NCBI GenBank assembly: GCA_963738135.1
Contig: CAVTVK010000005.1
Location: 434,001-498,000, forward strand
Direction of reading: 5' to 3'
Length of the DNA: 64,000 bases
Origin: Bog-473 sp963738135
GTDB taxonomy: Bacteria; Actinomycetota; Acidimicrobiia; Acidimicrobiales; RAAP-2
Numbering within the stretch: the first letter of the stretch is position 1; the number at the start of each line of letters is the position of its first letter. The notes under the pieces were generated by a model, which worked only from the letters and a program-made list of their open reading frames with translations, was not told the DNA's origin and did not search any database. Below are positions 1 through 7,802 of this stretch, in pieces. The position numbers and the translations under genes were made by a program.

Positions 1-1812
1 GGACGAGCCGAGCACACGCGTACGCAGTCGATCGCTCGTGACGACATCGGGCTGGTGCAGGGCCAGATAGGCGACGAGCTCCACTGCCCGACGGGCTCGA
101 TTGGGTGGGAGGTCGTCGTGGAGTCCGTCGAGGCGGGGCGTCATCGTCAAGAGACGCACGTCGACCGCTCCCGGCGTCAGTGCCCCGGCCCCGTTCGTGT
201 TCGGGGATGTGGAGGAAGCGGGCGCCGGACGTTGTCCCTCGGGGCGCGGGATCACCAGCTCCCGAAGCTTCTCGGACGTCTCCGTCGATTGGAGGTGTGG
301 GCGCACGACGAGGCCCATGGGATGCAGTGTGGCGGCCTGGCGATCGACCAGGATCGTCAGGTCGCTGGCGGCAACCGATTGCATCGTCACAACGGCGCAG
401 CGCGCGGCCACGGACGGCGGGAGTGAGGCGGAATCACCGTGGAAGAGGACCCGCCGCGCCGTGAACGGGTCGGCCATGGCCTCTGCCTGGATCTCCGGGT
501 CCGCGGGATCGTCGCTCACCAGAACCGATTCCGACCAGGCCCACGATTCGGCAGCGGTGCGGGCGGCGCGCCAGAGCGCCGGCGCCGCCTCTCCGAGCAG
601 AGGCAGCACGTCCCCCGGTTCGAGCGGGACGAGCCAGGTCCCCTCATCGTCGTCGCCCACGGGAAGCACGACCGGCACGTAGGGGCAGGATGGATCGTGC
701 CCCCGCAGCGCATCGTGGCCGATGCTCCATGCCGTGCCGTTCAGCACGCGGTCGAAGTCCTCCGGGGGCTCGTCCGACTCCGCTCCGGCGAAGTGAAAGC
801 TGACGCAGGATGGCGAGACGCAAATCGCCCGAATGCGCGGGCGCGAGCTTCGGGCGCTCAGAGCCTGGCCCAAGATGCAGTTGGCGGCTTCGAAGGCCTG
901 GAGCGCCGGGGTCTCTGCGAAGCGCTGCAGCAATGTCGCCGCGTCCACCGCTCCATCGGAGGGTGGCCGAATCGGATCGCCCGTGAAGCGGTCGCCCAAC
1001 CTGCGCTGCCGTCCGGCCCGCCGTGCCAAGGCGGCACAGGCAATGGAGCCGAGACCTAGGGCAATCAGTTCGGGGAGGTGTCCCGGCGGCTCGGCGTGGG
1101 ACCGGTGGCGGCCGGTGCCGGCTGGGCCCACGCCTTCGGCGTGACCCCCTTCCCCGGGTAGCCGCAGGCTCCATCCCTCTCGGAGCTGGTCCGGGTCCAC
1201 GAACCGTGCGCCGTCTCCGACGCTGCGACCCAGGTTGAGCGCGGCGAGAGACGTCCAATCCGCCCCGTCGCCGAGAACGTCGTCCGCGATGCGCCAGAGC
1301 GTGTCACCCCGTTGCACCGAGTACATCGGTGTCGCAGGTGTCGCAGGTGTCGCAGGTGTCGCGGACTCGATCGCGTTGCCATGGAAAGGAGCAGTGAGCG
1401 ACACACCCGGGCCGCTTGTGACGGCCGTGCTGGCGCCAGCGCTCGCCGCGAGCGACAGGGGCGTGCCGAAGCTCGTCAAGGCGAGGACACCGAATGCGAT
1501 GCGCGCCGCGACACGGTCGAGCACCGAGGAGCCTTGGCCGACTCCGACGTCACCGTTGCGCAGGTGCGCCACGACCGCACGGACCAGTTGCGCGCAGCAG
1601 GCGGCCCAAGCCACCCATGCGGCCAGGACGAGGAGGCACAGTGCGTCGCGCGGCACGGGTCGCCAGGCATGTCCCAGACCTCCTGCCACCGGATTGCCCA
1701 CGACGAGGACGAGCACCGCCGGCACAGCGGTGAACGCCAGCAGGGTGGCGCATGCCGCGCCGGCGATGTCGAGGATCCGCTGCGGCCGCCCGCGCGTCGG
1801 CCCGTTACCCAC
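1..1812 (-). CDS. LysM and BTAD-domain membrane protein, C-terminus cut by the window edge
   Basis: Reading from a GTG at 1812, the protein starts with three hydrophobic stretches (about residues 10-35, 45-75 and 100-125), then an Ala-Thr-Pro linker and a LysM domain beginning YSVQRGDTLWRIADDVLG (about residues 165-225). A long middle region follows. At the window edge there is a winged-helix-like segment (ARRAVELVAYLALHQP, then a DRLR motif) typical of BTAD/SARP-type output domains. Proteins joining membrane segments, LysM (peptidoglycan binding) and a transcriptional-activator-like domain are known in actinobacteria but their function is unsettled. The start overlaps the stop of the upstream gene by 8 bases, so the two are probably co-transcribed. 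The stop codon lies outside the window. Confidence 0.8.
   Translation of the reverse strand, partial: MGNGPTRGRPQRILDIAGAACATLLAFTAVPAVLVLVVGNPVAGGLGHAWRPVPRDALCLLVLAAWVAWAACCAQLVRAVVAHLRNGDVGVGQGSSVLDRVAARIAFGVLALTSFGTPLSLAASAGASTAVTSGPGVSLTAPFHGNAIESATPATPATPATPMYSVQRGDTLWRIADDVLGDGADWTSLAALNLGRSVGDGARFVDPDQLREGWSLRLPGEGGHAEGVGPAGTGRHRSHAEPPGHLPELIALGLGSIACAALARRAGRQRRLGDRFTGDPIRPPSDGAVDAATLLQRFAETPALQAFEAANCILGQALSARSSRPRIRAICVSPSCVSFHFAGAESDEPPEDFDRVLNGTAWSIGHDALRGHDPSCPYVPVVLPVGDDDEGTWLVPLEPGDVLPLLGEAAPALWRAARTAAESWAWSESVLVSDDPADPEIQAEAMADPFTARRVLFHGDSASLPPSVAARCAVVTMQSVAASDLTILVDRQAATLHPMGLVVRPHLQSTETSEKLRELVIPRPEGQRPAPASSTSPNTNGAGALTPGAVDVRLLTMTPRLDGLHDDLPPNRARRAVELVAYLALHQPDVVTSDRLRTRVLGSS
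1329..1364. repeat. Four tandem copies of a 9-base unit (gtgtcgcag)
   Basis: Four back-to-back copies of gtgtcgcag lie inside the LysM-BTAD gene, the last with one change. On the coding strand they encode an Ala-Thr-Pro linker just before the LysM domain. The unit length keeps the frame, so copy-number change would only alter linker length. Confidence 0.8.
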
Positions 1813-2548
1813 CGGCGGGGCCGATCGAAATGGTGTAGGTCAGCGCCGTGGACTCCGTCGAGGGCTCGGTCACCGTGGCCAGGCAGCTCCCGCTGGCGTT
1901 GGGCAGCGAGGCTGCCATCGCAGCGGTGCCGCCCACGCTCTGGTCCCCACTCGGGCAGCTGACCTCCATGGTGAGGTACGTGCTCCCCGACCAGACGACC
2001 GACACTTCCATTGCTCCCACTCCGGTGAACCCGTACTTGTTCGAGGGCTGGAGCGGCGGGTTCAGGTAGCCCTGTGCCTGCGTGCGATCGGCCGGGTTCA
2101 CTGCGCTCGGGGCGGTCGTGGTAATGCTCGTCGTCGCCGTTGTCACCGTCGTGGCGGTGCCGCTCGCCGCGGCCGTGGGCGGGGAGCTGACGGTACCGGA
2201 TGTCCCTGCTGTGCGGACTGCCGACGGGACGTTGGCCGGTCCGGACGGTGCCTTCGAGGAGGTGGTCGTCGTGGTCGTCGTCGTCGTCGTGGACGGGATC
2301 GCGGGAGCAGCCGCTGCGTGCGGGCGCGACCGCTGCTGCCGCACCCGGGCGGCCGCCTCGGCAGGAGTCTTGGCGTGACGTGCGGCCCGTGGAGCACTCC
2401 CCGCCGTCGCCACGAGCAGCGCCATCAGGCCCAGCGAGACGGCCAGGATGACCCACCAGTTGGGACGGCCGCGTGCGACCCGCGAACGGAGCCCTTCACC
2501 GCCGTCGCGCCTACCTCCAAACACTGATACACGATGCGCACGCGTCAC
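1805..2548 (-). CDS. Membrane-anchored Thr-rich protein of unknown function
   Basis: This 247-residue protein has a basic N-terminus, one transmembrane helix (WWVILAVSLGLMALLVATAG, about residues 31-50), an Ala/Arg-rich stretch, a run of ten Thr, a long Ser/Thr/Ala linker and a C-terminal domain of about 90 residues starting near NPADRTQAQGYLNPP. This is the layout of a single-pass anchored extracytoplasmic protein with a flexible stalk. I do not recognise the C-terminal domain. It sits between a sigma-like regulator and the LysM-BTAD gene on the same strand, overlapping the latter by 8 bases. The GTG start at 2548 lacks a clear ribosome-binding site; GTG at 2521 is an alternative. Confidence 0.75.
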   Translation of the reverse strand: MTRAHRVSVFGGRRDGGEGLRSRVARGRPNWWVILAVSLGLMALLVATAGSAPRAARHAKTPAEAAARVRQQRSRPHAAAAPAIPSTTTTTTTTTTSSKAPSGPANVPSAVRTAGTSGTVSSPPTAAASGTATTVTTATTSITTTAPSAVNPADRTQAQGYLNPPLQPSNKYGFTGVGAMEVSVVWSGSTYLTMEVSCPSGDQSVGGTAAMAASLPNASGSCLATVTEPSTESTALTYTISIGPAGG

Positions 2549-2584
2549 GCTTTGATACGGAAGCCACGATTCCGTACTCGACGG

Positions 2585-3364
2585 TCAGGCGCACAGGCGG
2601 CGCTGACCGCGGTCACGCCGGGCGTAGAGGGCGCGGCGGTCGCGCCCGGTCATGGCGGCCAACTCGGCCATGGAGTAGCCCAGTACGTGATGGGCGTAGA
2701 GCACCTGGACCTCGTCGGGTCGCATCCCCTCGTGGTGCAGATCGATGAGCATTTGTGCCAGCTCATCGAGGTCGGTTTCGGGCCGGGCGTGCCGAGACGC
2801 AGGGTCTGGAAGGTCGCCGCTGAGTGGGACCGATCGATCGTCGAGTTCCTTCCCCCGGAAGAGCTGGCGTCGCAGGCGGCAGCGAATGGCCGAGAGGAGG
2901 TCGAGGACCGCGTAGGGGCGATCCTGTCCGGACCACTCCTGGAGCACGACCCAGGTCGTCGAAAGGAGTTCGCCGAAGAACTCCTCCCCGTCCTGCCAGT
3001 CCCCGCCGCGTCCCCATTGCAGCTTCCCAGCCACCGTGACGAGTCCCGGGACCAGGGCCTGGACCAGCATCCGGCAGATGAAGGGGTCGGCGTCGGCCTC
3101 GCGGAGCATGACCCTGACCAAGCGGGCCGCCTCCTCGCGCTGCCTCCGGCCCGTGGCGCGTCGCATGTGCTCGACGAGGTCGCAGGGCGTGGGACACGAC
3201 GGCGGGCGGTCATCGGTCCCGAGCACGAGGCGGGACAGCACCGGATCACGCTGGGCGATGTCCCGAAGCGGGGCGATGGCCGAAGGGGAGCGGCCGAGGG
3301 AGCCCCACTCGGCCGCCATCTGGTCGATGAGGGCGACGCGCTGTTTGGAGGTACTGGTTTGCAT
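2585..3364 (-). CDS. Sigma-70-like or helix-turn-helix regulatory protein
   Basis: About 259 residues from an ATG at 3364, beginning MQTSTSKQRVALIDQMAAEW. The C-terminal 60 residues (DELAQMLIDLHHEGMRPDEV, then VLGYSMAELAAMTGRDRRAL and a final RRDRGQRRL) look like a sigma region 4 type helix-turn-helix. The N-terminal part is helical and not clearly a sigma region 2. The frame continues further upstream, but the ATG gives a more natural N-terminus. It is first in a same-strand run with the anchored Thr-rich protein and the LysM-BTAD protein, so it may regulate that set; this is inferred from position only. Confidence 0.7.
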   Translation of the reverse strand: MQTSTSKQRVALIDQMAAEWGSLGRSPSAIAPLRDIAQRDPVLSRLVLGTDDRPPSCPTPCDLVEHMRRATGRRQREEAARLVRVMLREADADPFICRMLVQALVPGLVTVAGKLQWGRGGDWQDGEEFFGELLSTTWVVLQEWSGQDRPYAVLDLLSAIRCRLRRQLFRGKELDDRSVPLSGDLPDPASRHARPETDLDELAQMLIDLHHEGMRPDEVQVLYAHHVLGYSMAELAAMTGRDRRALYARRDRGQRRLCA

Positions 3365-3460
3365 GGTGGCAGCGTCGCCGCCGAGCCTCCCCCGATCCCT
3401 CCCACCGCCGCGACCTGGACCGGTGATTCCCTCGGCTGCGGCAATGGTCCTGGTCGGCGG

Positions 3461-3466
3461 TAGTGT
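3461..3466 (+). promoter_or_regulatory. -10 box (TAGTGT) for a probably leaderless transcript
   Basis: TAGTGT matches the actinobacterial TANNNT -10 consensus and ends seven bases before the ATG at 3474. That spacing would place transcription start at or next to the start codon, as in leaderless mRNAs. No Shine-Dalgarno sequence is visible. This supports the chosen ATG over upstream in-frame starts. Confidence 0.5.
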
Positions 3467-3473
3467 GCCGCCG

Positions 3474-3866
3474 ATGGACATCGACGAGTTCTACGAAGCG
3501 GACCCTCGCCGGCGGGCCTCGGCCGAGCTCGAGTTGGGCTCGGAGTGGCTGGGAAAGGACAGCGTCCAGCACGAACTGAACTACGTGGAGGACACCGGGG
3601 AGCTCTACGTGCTCCGGGAGCCGGCGCCCCATGTGCGGGAGGACCCCTTCGGGGGGATCCACGTCTCGGACCCTCCGGGGTACGAGAACAAGATCACCGT
3701 GCACGTCATCGCCAAGATCGATTCGATCGACGAGCTGCACAGGATTCTGGAGGGCTGGCCGGAGGCCATGCGCGAGCAGGGCGATCAGGGCACACACTGG
3801 CTCGGCCAGCGGCTGATGGCGGCCGGCGTCGCCGTGGGCCCCACCGGTGACCCCATCTCCGACTAG
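3474..3866 (+). CDS. Conserved hypothetical protein, 130 residues
   Basis: A small acidic soluble protein starting MDIDEFYEADPRRRASAELE. It contains EWLGKDSVQHELNYVEDTGE and a C-terminal helical part (SIDELHRILEGWPEAMREQG). No signal peptide or membrane segment is visible and I cannot name the family. Codon use is strongly coding, and a -10 box close to the ATG suggests a leaderless transcript. It is divergent from the sigma-like gene (start 3364) and convergent with the phosphotransferase that ends at 3894. Confidence 0.75.
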   Translation: MDIDEFYEADPRRRASAELELGSEWLGKDSVQHELNYVEDTGELYVLREPAPHVREDPFGGIHVSDPPGYENKITVHVIAKIDSIDELHRILEGWPEAMREQGDQGTHWLGQRLMAAGVAVGPTGDPISD

Positions 3867-3893
3867 CGGCTCTCCGGCCTGGCGGGCGAGGAC

Positions 3894-4976
3894 TCAGCCC
3901 GGAGTCGGTGGCTCCAGGTCGAGCATCTTGGCCAGCAACTGCGTGGCGATGTTGTCCGTGGCCATGCTGGCGTCCTGCCCCAGGTCCTCCCGACCGAAGA
4001 CAAGGTCGGAGAGCCGGTACATCACGACGGCGAAGCGGAAGCCCGAGAAGATCTCGTAGAAGAAGATGTCCCGCATCGGGCGCCCCATCATCTCGGAGTA
4101 GCGATCGATCGTGTCCTCGTGGCTGCCGAAGCCGGCCGGGCGGGGAACACCCAGCCCCTCCGAGAACTGCCGGTCGAAGTAGAGCCACCAACCCAGGTCG
4201 AGCTCGGGCTGGGCCAGCGAGGCCATCTCCCAGTCGACGACGGCGGCGGCCCGGAAGTCGTCCCAGATGATGTTGCCGATACGGCTGTCGCCCCAGCTGA
4301 TCACCACGTCGCCTTCCTCGGCGGGCTGGTGCTCCACCAGCCACTGCCAGGTCGACTCGATCACCGGGACCTTTTCACCCTTGGTGGCCCAGTCGAGGAA
4401 GTCTCGGTAATAGGACATCTGCTGCTGCAGGCCCGGCCGACCGCGGGCGGGGTTGCTGAGCCACTCGAGCCCGGTGGACCGCCAATCGGTGCGGTGCACC
4501 GCGGCGAGCGCGTCGATGCCGCTCCACCACAGGCGCTCCTGTTGCTCGGGCGTCGCCTCAATGACCCAGCCCTCCATGGTGTAGGGGATGTTGTCCGACG
4601 GGACCAGGCCGTCGACGTGATCCATGGAGAAGAAGGGAACCCCGAAATACTGCGGGTCCTCCTCGTACCATCCGAGGCGGGGGAGGGGGACGGCAGAGCC
4701 GCCGTCGGCCAGGGCGCGCATGGCACGGTACTGGGTGGAGAACTCGGCATCGAGGAAGAGCAGGTGCTTGGTCGGCGCGACACGGACGACGAGGCGCTTC
4801 TCCTCGCCGCCGGCGCTGCGGGTGCGGCACAGGATCGTCTCGTTGGAGAACCCGTTGGAGCCGGGGGCCTGGACGTCGAAGACCTCGGGACCGGATCCGT
4901 CGGTCGATTTTGTCGCCAACCAGCGCGAGAGGATGGAGGCCACCTGGTCGGGGTCACGTTGGCTGATATCGGGCAC
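3894..4976 (-). CDS. Phosphotransferase family protein (aminoglycoside phosphotransferase fold)
   Basis: About 360 residues from a GTG at 4976 (VPDISQRDPDQVASILSRWL). It has the kinase-like APH fold: an N-lobe with KRLVVRVAPT, a catalytic loop reading WGDSRIGNIIWDD (the usual HGD is WGD here) and the metal-binding VDWEMASLAQPELDLGWW. Such proteins in actinobacteria often sit beside acyl-CoA dehydrogenases (ACAD10-like) and may phosphorylate hydroxylated lipids or small molecules; no such partner is next to it here. The frame stays open far upstream without a better start. It is divergent from the small gene at 5064. Confidence 0.85.
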   Translation of the reverse strand: MPDISQRDPDQVASILSRWLATKSTDGSGPEVFDVQAPGSNGFSNETILCRTRSAGGEEKRLVVRVAPTKHLLFLDAEFSTQYRAMRALADGGSAVPLPRLGWYEEDPQYFGVPFFSMDHVDGLVPSDNIPYTMEGWVIEATPEQQERLWWSGIDALAAVHRTDWRSTGLEWLSNPARGRPGLQQQMSYYRDFLDWATKGEKVPVIESTWQWLVEHQPAEEGDVVISWGDSRIGNIIWDDFRAAAVVDWEMASLAQPELDLGWWLYFDRQFSEGLGVPRPAGFGSHEDTIDRYSEMMGRPMRDIFFYEIFSGFRFAVVMYRLSDLVFGREDLGQDASMATDNIATQLLAKMLDLEPPTPG

Positions 4977-5063
4977 GCAGCGGCACTCTACCGACCACCC
5001 GGCGCCGTCGTGGGAGTGGGGCCCTGGCGAGAGGTCGTGGACCGGCAGATAGCGTCGCCGGGC

Positions 5064-5381
5064 GTGCTCATCGTGATCGACCTGTCCAGGTCCATCGTCT
5101 CGCTCCTCCAACCCGACGAGTTCACCCGCTTCTCCGTCGCCCTGAGGGGCGAGGGAGATCTGTCCCAGGTGCTGCGGCAGTCCGCTCTGGGCCGCCTCGC
5201 TCCCGACGGCGAGCATGTCGTGGTCGACCCGGAGGCCCTGCGGGCGCTGGCCGGGCCCGCCGCCGACGAGCGCTGGGACGAGGGCTTCGCCGGCATGTGC
5301 GCGTACGCCGCAGGAAAGGGCTGGGTGGAGGCGGACGGCGGCGTCCTCGCCCACATCGAACCAGTCCAGGAGGCGGGCTGA
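5064..5381 (+). CDS. Hypothetical protein, about 105 residues
   Basis: A short protein beginning VLIVIDLSRSIVSLLQPDEF, with strong coding character up to a TGA at 5381. No motif I recognise; it looks like a small mixed alpha/beta domain ending in GWVEADGGVLAHIEPVQ. GTG codons at 5064 and 5073 both fit. It is divergent from the phosphotransferase gene, separated by 87 bases, and followed at once by a hairpin. Confidence 0.6.
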   Translation: MLIVIDLSRSIVSLLQPDEFTRFSVALRGEGDLSQVLRQSALGRLAPDGEHVVVDPEALRALAGPAADERWDEGFAGMCAYAAGKGWVEADGGVLAHIEPVQEAG

Positions 5382-5399
5382 GGCTCCCCGGCGGGAGCC
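5382..5399 (+). terminator. GC-rich hairpin directly after a stop codon
   Basis: GGCTCCC and GGGAGCC form a perfect 7-bp stem around a 4-base loop, starting one base after the TGA at 5379-5381. There is no T-run, which is common for actinobacterial terminators. Confidence 0.55.
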
Positions 5400-5509
5400 G
5401 GCGGGCGGGGTGGGACTGTCGCCTGTGGGCGGGGCGCCGCTAGCCTTGGGGTGTCGGGCGGGTGTCCGGCGGGCGGGGGATGGGCCCCCGAGACTCCTGG
5501 GAGGGACGC

Positions 5510-6982
5510 ATGGCGATTCGGGACTACGACCGCTTGTTCATCGGCGGCGACTGGGTGGCCCCGGAGGGGACCGACACGATCTCGGTGATCTCGCCCTCGA
5601 CCGAGGAGGTCATCGCCCGGGTGCCCGACGGCACCGAGGGCGACATCGACAAGGCCGTCGCGGCGGCCCGCACCGCCTTCGACCATGGTCCCTGGCCGCG
5701 GATGACGCCCGCCGAGCGGGCCGAGGTGCTGACCAAGGTGGCCGCCCAGATCATGGCCGAGATGGACGACATGGCGGCGATCATCACCCAGGAGATGGGC
5801 TCGCCGATCTCGTTCGCGGGCCTGGGCCAGGTGCTGGCGCCCACCATGATCTTCAACTACTACGCCGACCTGGCCACCAGCTACGCCTTCGACGAGGTGC
5901 GCAGCGGCATGCTGAACCCACAGGTGCTGGTCACCAAGGAGCCCGTCGGCGTGGTCGGGGCGATCGCGCCGTGGAACGTGCCCCTCTTCATTGCGGCTGC
6001 CAAGCTGGCGCCGTCGCTCGTGGCCGGGTGCAGCGTCGTCTACAAGCCCGCCCCCGAGACGCCGTTCGACGCGTTCCGCCTGGCCGAGATCTTCACCGAC
6101 GCGGGCCTGCCCAAGGGCGTCCTCTCGGTAGTGCCCGCCGGCCGCGAGGTCAGCGAGCACCTGGTCAAGCACCCGGGTGTCGACAAGATCTCGTTCACCG
6201 GATCGGGTGTGGGGGGCAAGCGCATCGGCGGGCTCTGCGGTGAGCGCCTGAAGCGCTGCACGCTCGAGCTGGGCGGCAAGTCGGCGGCCATCATTCTGGA
6301 CGACGCCGACCTGGCGACCACGATCCCCACCCTGCTGCCCAACGCCATCATGAACAACGGGCAGGCCTGCATCGCCCAGACCCGCATTCTGGCGCCCCGC
6401 TCGCGTTACGCCGAGGTTGTCGACGCAGTGGTCTCGGGAGTCTCTGCGATGAAGGTGGGCGACCCCATGGACCCGGCCACCGAGGTCGGTCCGGTGGTGG
6501 CCGAGCGGCAACGGAGCCGGATCGAGGGGTATCTCGACAGCGGGCGCGAAGAGGGCGCCACGGTCGCGCTCGGGGGCGGCCGCCCGTCGGGGTCCGCCTA
6601 CACCAAGGGTTGGTACGTGGAGCCGACGGTGTTCTCCGACGTCGACAACAAGATGAAGATCGCCCAGGAGGAGATCTTCGGGCCGGTCCTCGTCGTCATC
6701 CCTTACGACGGGGACGACAACGCGGTCGAGATCGCGAACGACTCCAACTACGGGCTGTGCGGGTCGGTCTGGACGGGCGACAACGATCGCGGTCTGGGCG
6801 TCGCGCGACAGGTGCGCACCGGCACCTACATGCTCAACGCGCCCGTACCAATCGACTTCGCGACGCCCTTCGGCGGCTACAAGGAGTCAGGCGTCGGGCG
6901 CGAGTTCGGGCCCGAGGGCCTGGAAGGCTTCTTGGAGATGAAGTCGATCGCCCTGCCGGCCGGGTACACGCCGGGGGCCTAG
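5510..6982 (+). CDS. Aldehyde dehydrogenase (NAD(P)+-dependent)
   Basis: 490 residues from the ATG at 5510, preceded by GGGAGGG. It carries the full set of ALDH motifs: PWNVPLF for cofactor binding, FTGSGVGGK, the catalytic glutamate in LELGGKSAA, the catalytic cysteine in NNGQACIAQTR, and EEIFGPVLVVI near the C-terminus. The family oxidises aldehydes to acids; the substrate cannot be told from sequence. A TAGCCT -10 candidate lies near 5434. An upstream in-frame ATG at 5462 lacks a ribosome site. The 3' end overlaps the tail of the CHAP gene on the other strand by four bases. Confidence 0.93.
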   Translation: MAIRDYDRLFIGGDWVAPEGTDTISVISPSTEEVIARVPDGTEGDIDKAVAAARTAFDHGPWPRMTPAERAEVLTKVAAQIMAEMDDMAAIITQEMGSPISFAGLGQVLAPTMIFNYYADLATSYAFDEVRSGMLNPQVLVTKEPVGVVGAIAPWNVPLFIAAAKLAPSLVAGCSVVYKPAPETPFDAFRLAEIFTDAGLPKGVLSVVPAGREVSEHLVKHPGVDKISFTGSGVGGKRIGGLCGERLKRCTLELGGKSAAIILDDADLATTIPTLLPNAIMNNGQACIAQTRILAPRSRYAEVVDAVVSGVSAMKVGDPMDPATEVGPVVAERQRSRIEGYLDSGREEGATVALGGGRPSGSAYTKGWYVEPTVFSDVDNKMKIAQEEIFGPVLVVIPYDGDDNAVEIANDSNYGLCGSVWTGDNDRGLGVARQVRTGTYMLNAPVPIDFATPFGGYKESGVGREFGPEGLEGFLEMKSIALPAGYTPGA

Positions 6983-7608
6983 CTTCCGTTCGTGGCGGAG
7001 GCCGTCGTCGCCGTGGGCGAGACGTAGCCCGACAGCGGTGCGCCCTTTTGTTCTGCGTCGGCGAAGGCCTGGTCGTCGCCGGCCTCGACCACGCTGTAGC
7101 CCGTGCGGTCACCATCGCCGTTGATGACGTCGGGCGCGGCGTCGTTGTCGGTCGCCGCGGTGACGATGGCGACGTGGACGGCAGTCAGGGCCGAGGTGTC
7201 GAGCCCGTAGATCGCGACGTCTCCGGGTTGCGGCGTGTAGTGGGAACTGACGGGGTGCCAGGTGCCGTGGTCGGCGCCCCAGACGTAGAAGCTGGCCGAA
7301 TTCCCGTTGAGAGAACCGTGGGCCAACTTGTACTGGACGTCGGCGCCGGCCTGCAGCCAGACCCACGCGGCGAAGTCGGCGCACCACTCCTCGCTCCGGT
7401 TGTCGTTGCCGCAGTCGGCGATGCCGGCGTACCAGTAGGCACTGAACTTGTTGCAATAGGTGTCCGAGGGGTCCGTCGCGTAGCCAACCTGGCTCTGGGC
7501 GGCGGCCACGATGCGGGCGCGCAGCGGGCTGAGAGGAGGGTTGCTCCGGACGTGGCGGACGACGAGCAGGGCGCCGCCGAGCACGACGATGACCAGCACA
7601 CCCGTCAC
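6979..7608 (-). CDS. Secreted or anchored CHAP-domain peptidoglycan hydrolase
   Basis: 209 residues: an N-terminal hydrophobic helix (GVLVIVVLGGALLVV), then a CHAP/NlpC-like amidase domain. The motifs are EEWCADFAAWVWLQAG (catalytic Cys), HVAIVTAA (catalytic His) and VINGDGD. The family cleaves peptide bonds in peptidoglycan or acts in cell-wall turnover. The GTG at 7608 is the only usable start nearby, but the frame continues upstream with many Arg codons, so the true N-terminus may be longer and more basic. It is convergent with the aldehyde dehydrogenase. Confidence 0.83.
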   Translation of the reverse strand: MTGVLVIVVLGGALLVVRHVRSNPPLSPLRARIVAAAQSQVGYATDPSDTYCNKFSAYWYAGIADCGNDNRSEEWCADFAAWVWLQAGADVQYKLAHGSLNGNSASFYVWGADHGTWHPVSSHYTPQPGDVAIYGLDTSALTAVHVAIVTAATDNDAAPDVINGDGDRTGYSVVEAGDDQAFADAEQKGAPLSGYVSPTATTASATNGS

Positions 7609-7802
7609 GAAACGGCGGAGGCGACCCCGGCCACGGCGGGGCGCAGGAGAGAGGGCCAGCGGCCGGGTCGGGCTCAGGAGGGCAAAGGGTAGCGAGCGCA
7701 GACCGCCCGGAGGGCGCGGGCTGGTTCTGCGAGAATGCGGGGTCCCGGCCGGCCAGCGTGCGGTGCCGGTGCCGCACGAGCGACCGAGGAGGGATGGGCC
7801 CC

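Noticed and set aside
2235..2310. Simple-sequence repeat of gtcgtc as a phase-variable tract
   Set aside because: It encodes the poly-Thr stalk with a 3-base unit, so slippage keeps the frame and would not switch the gene off.
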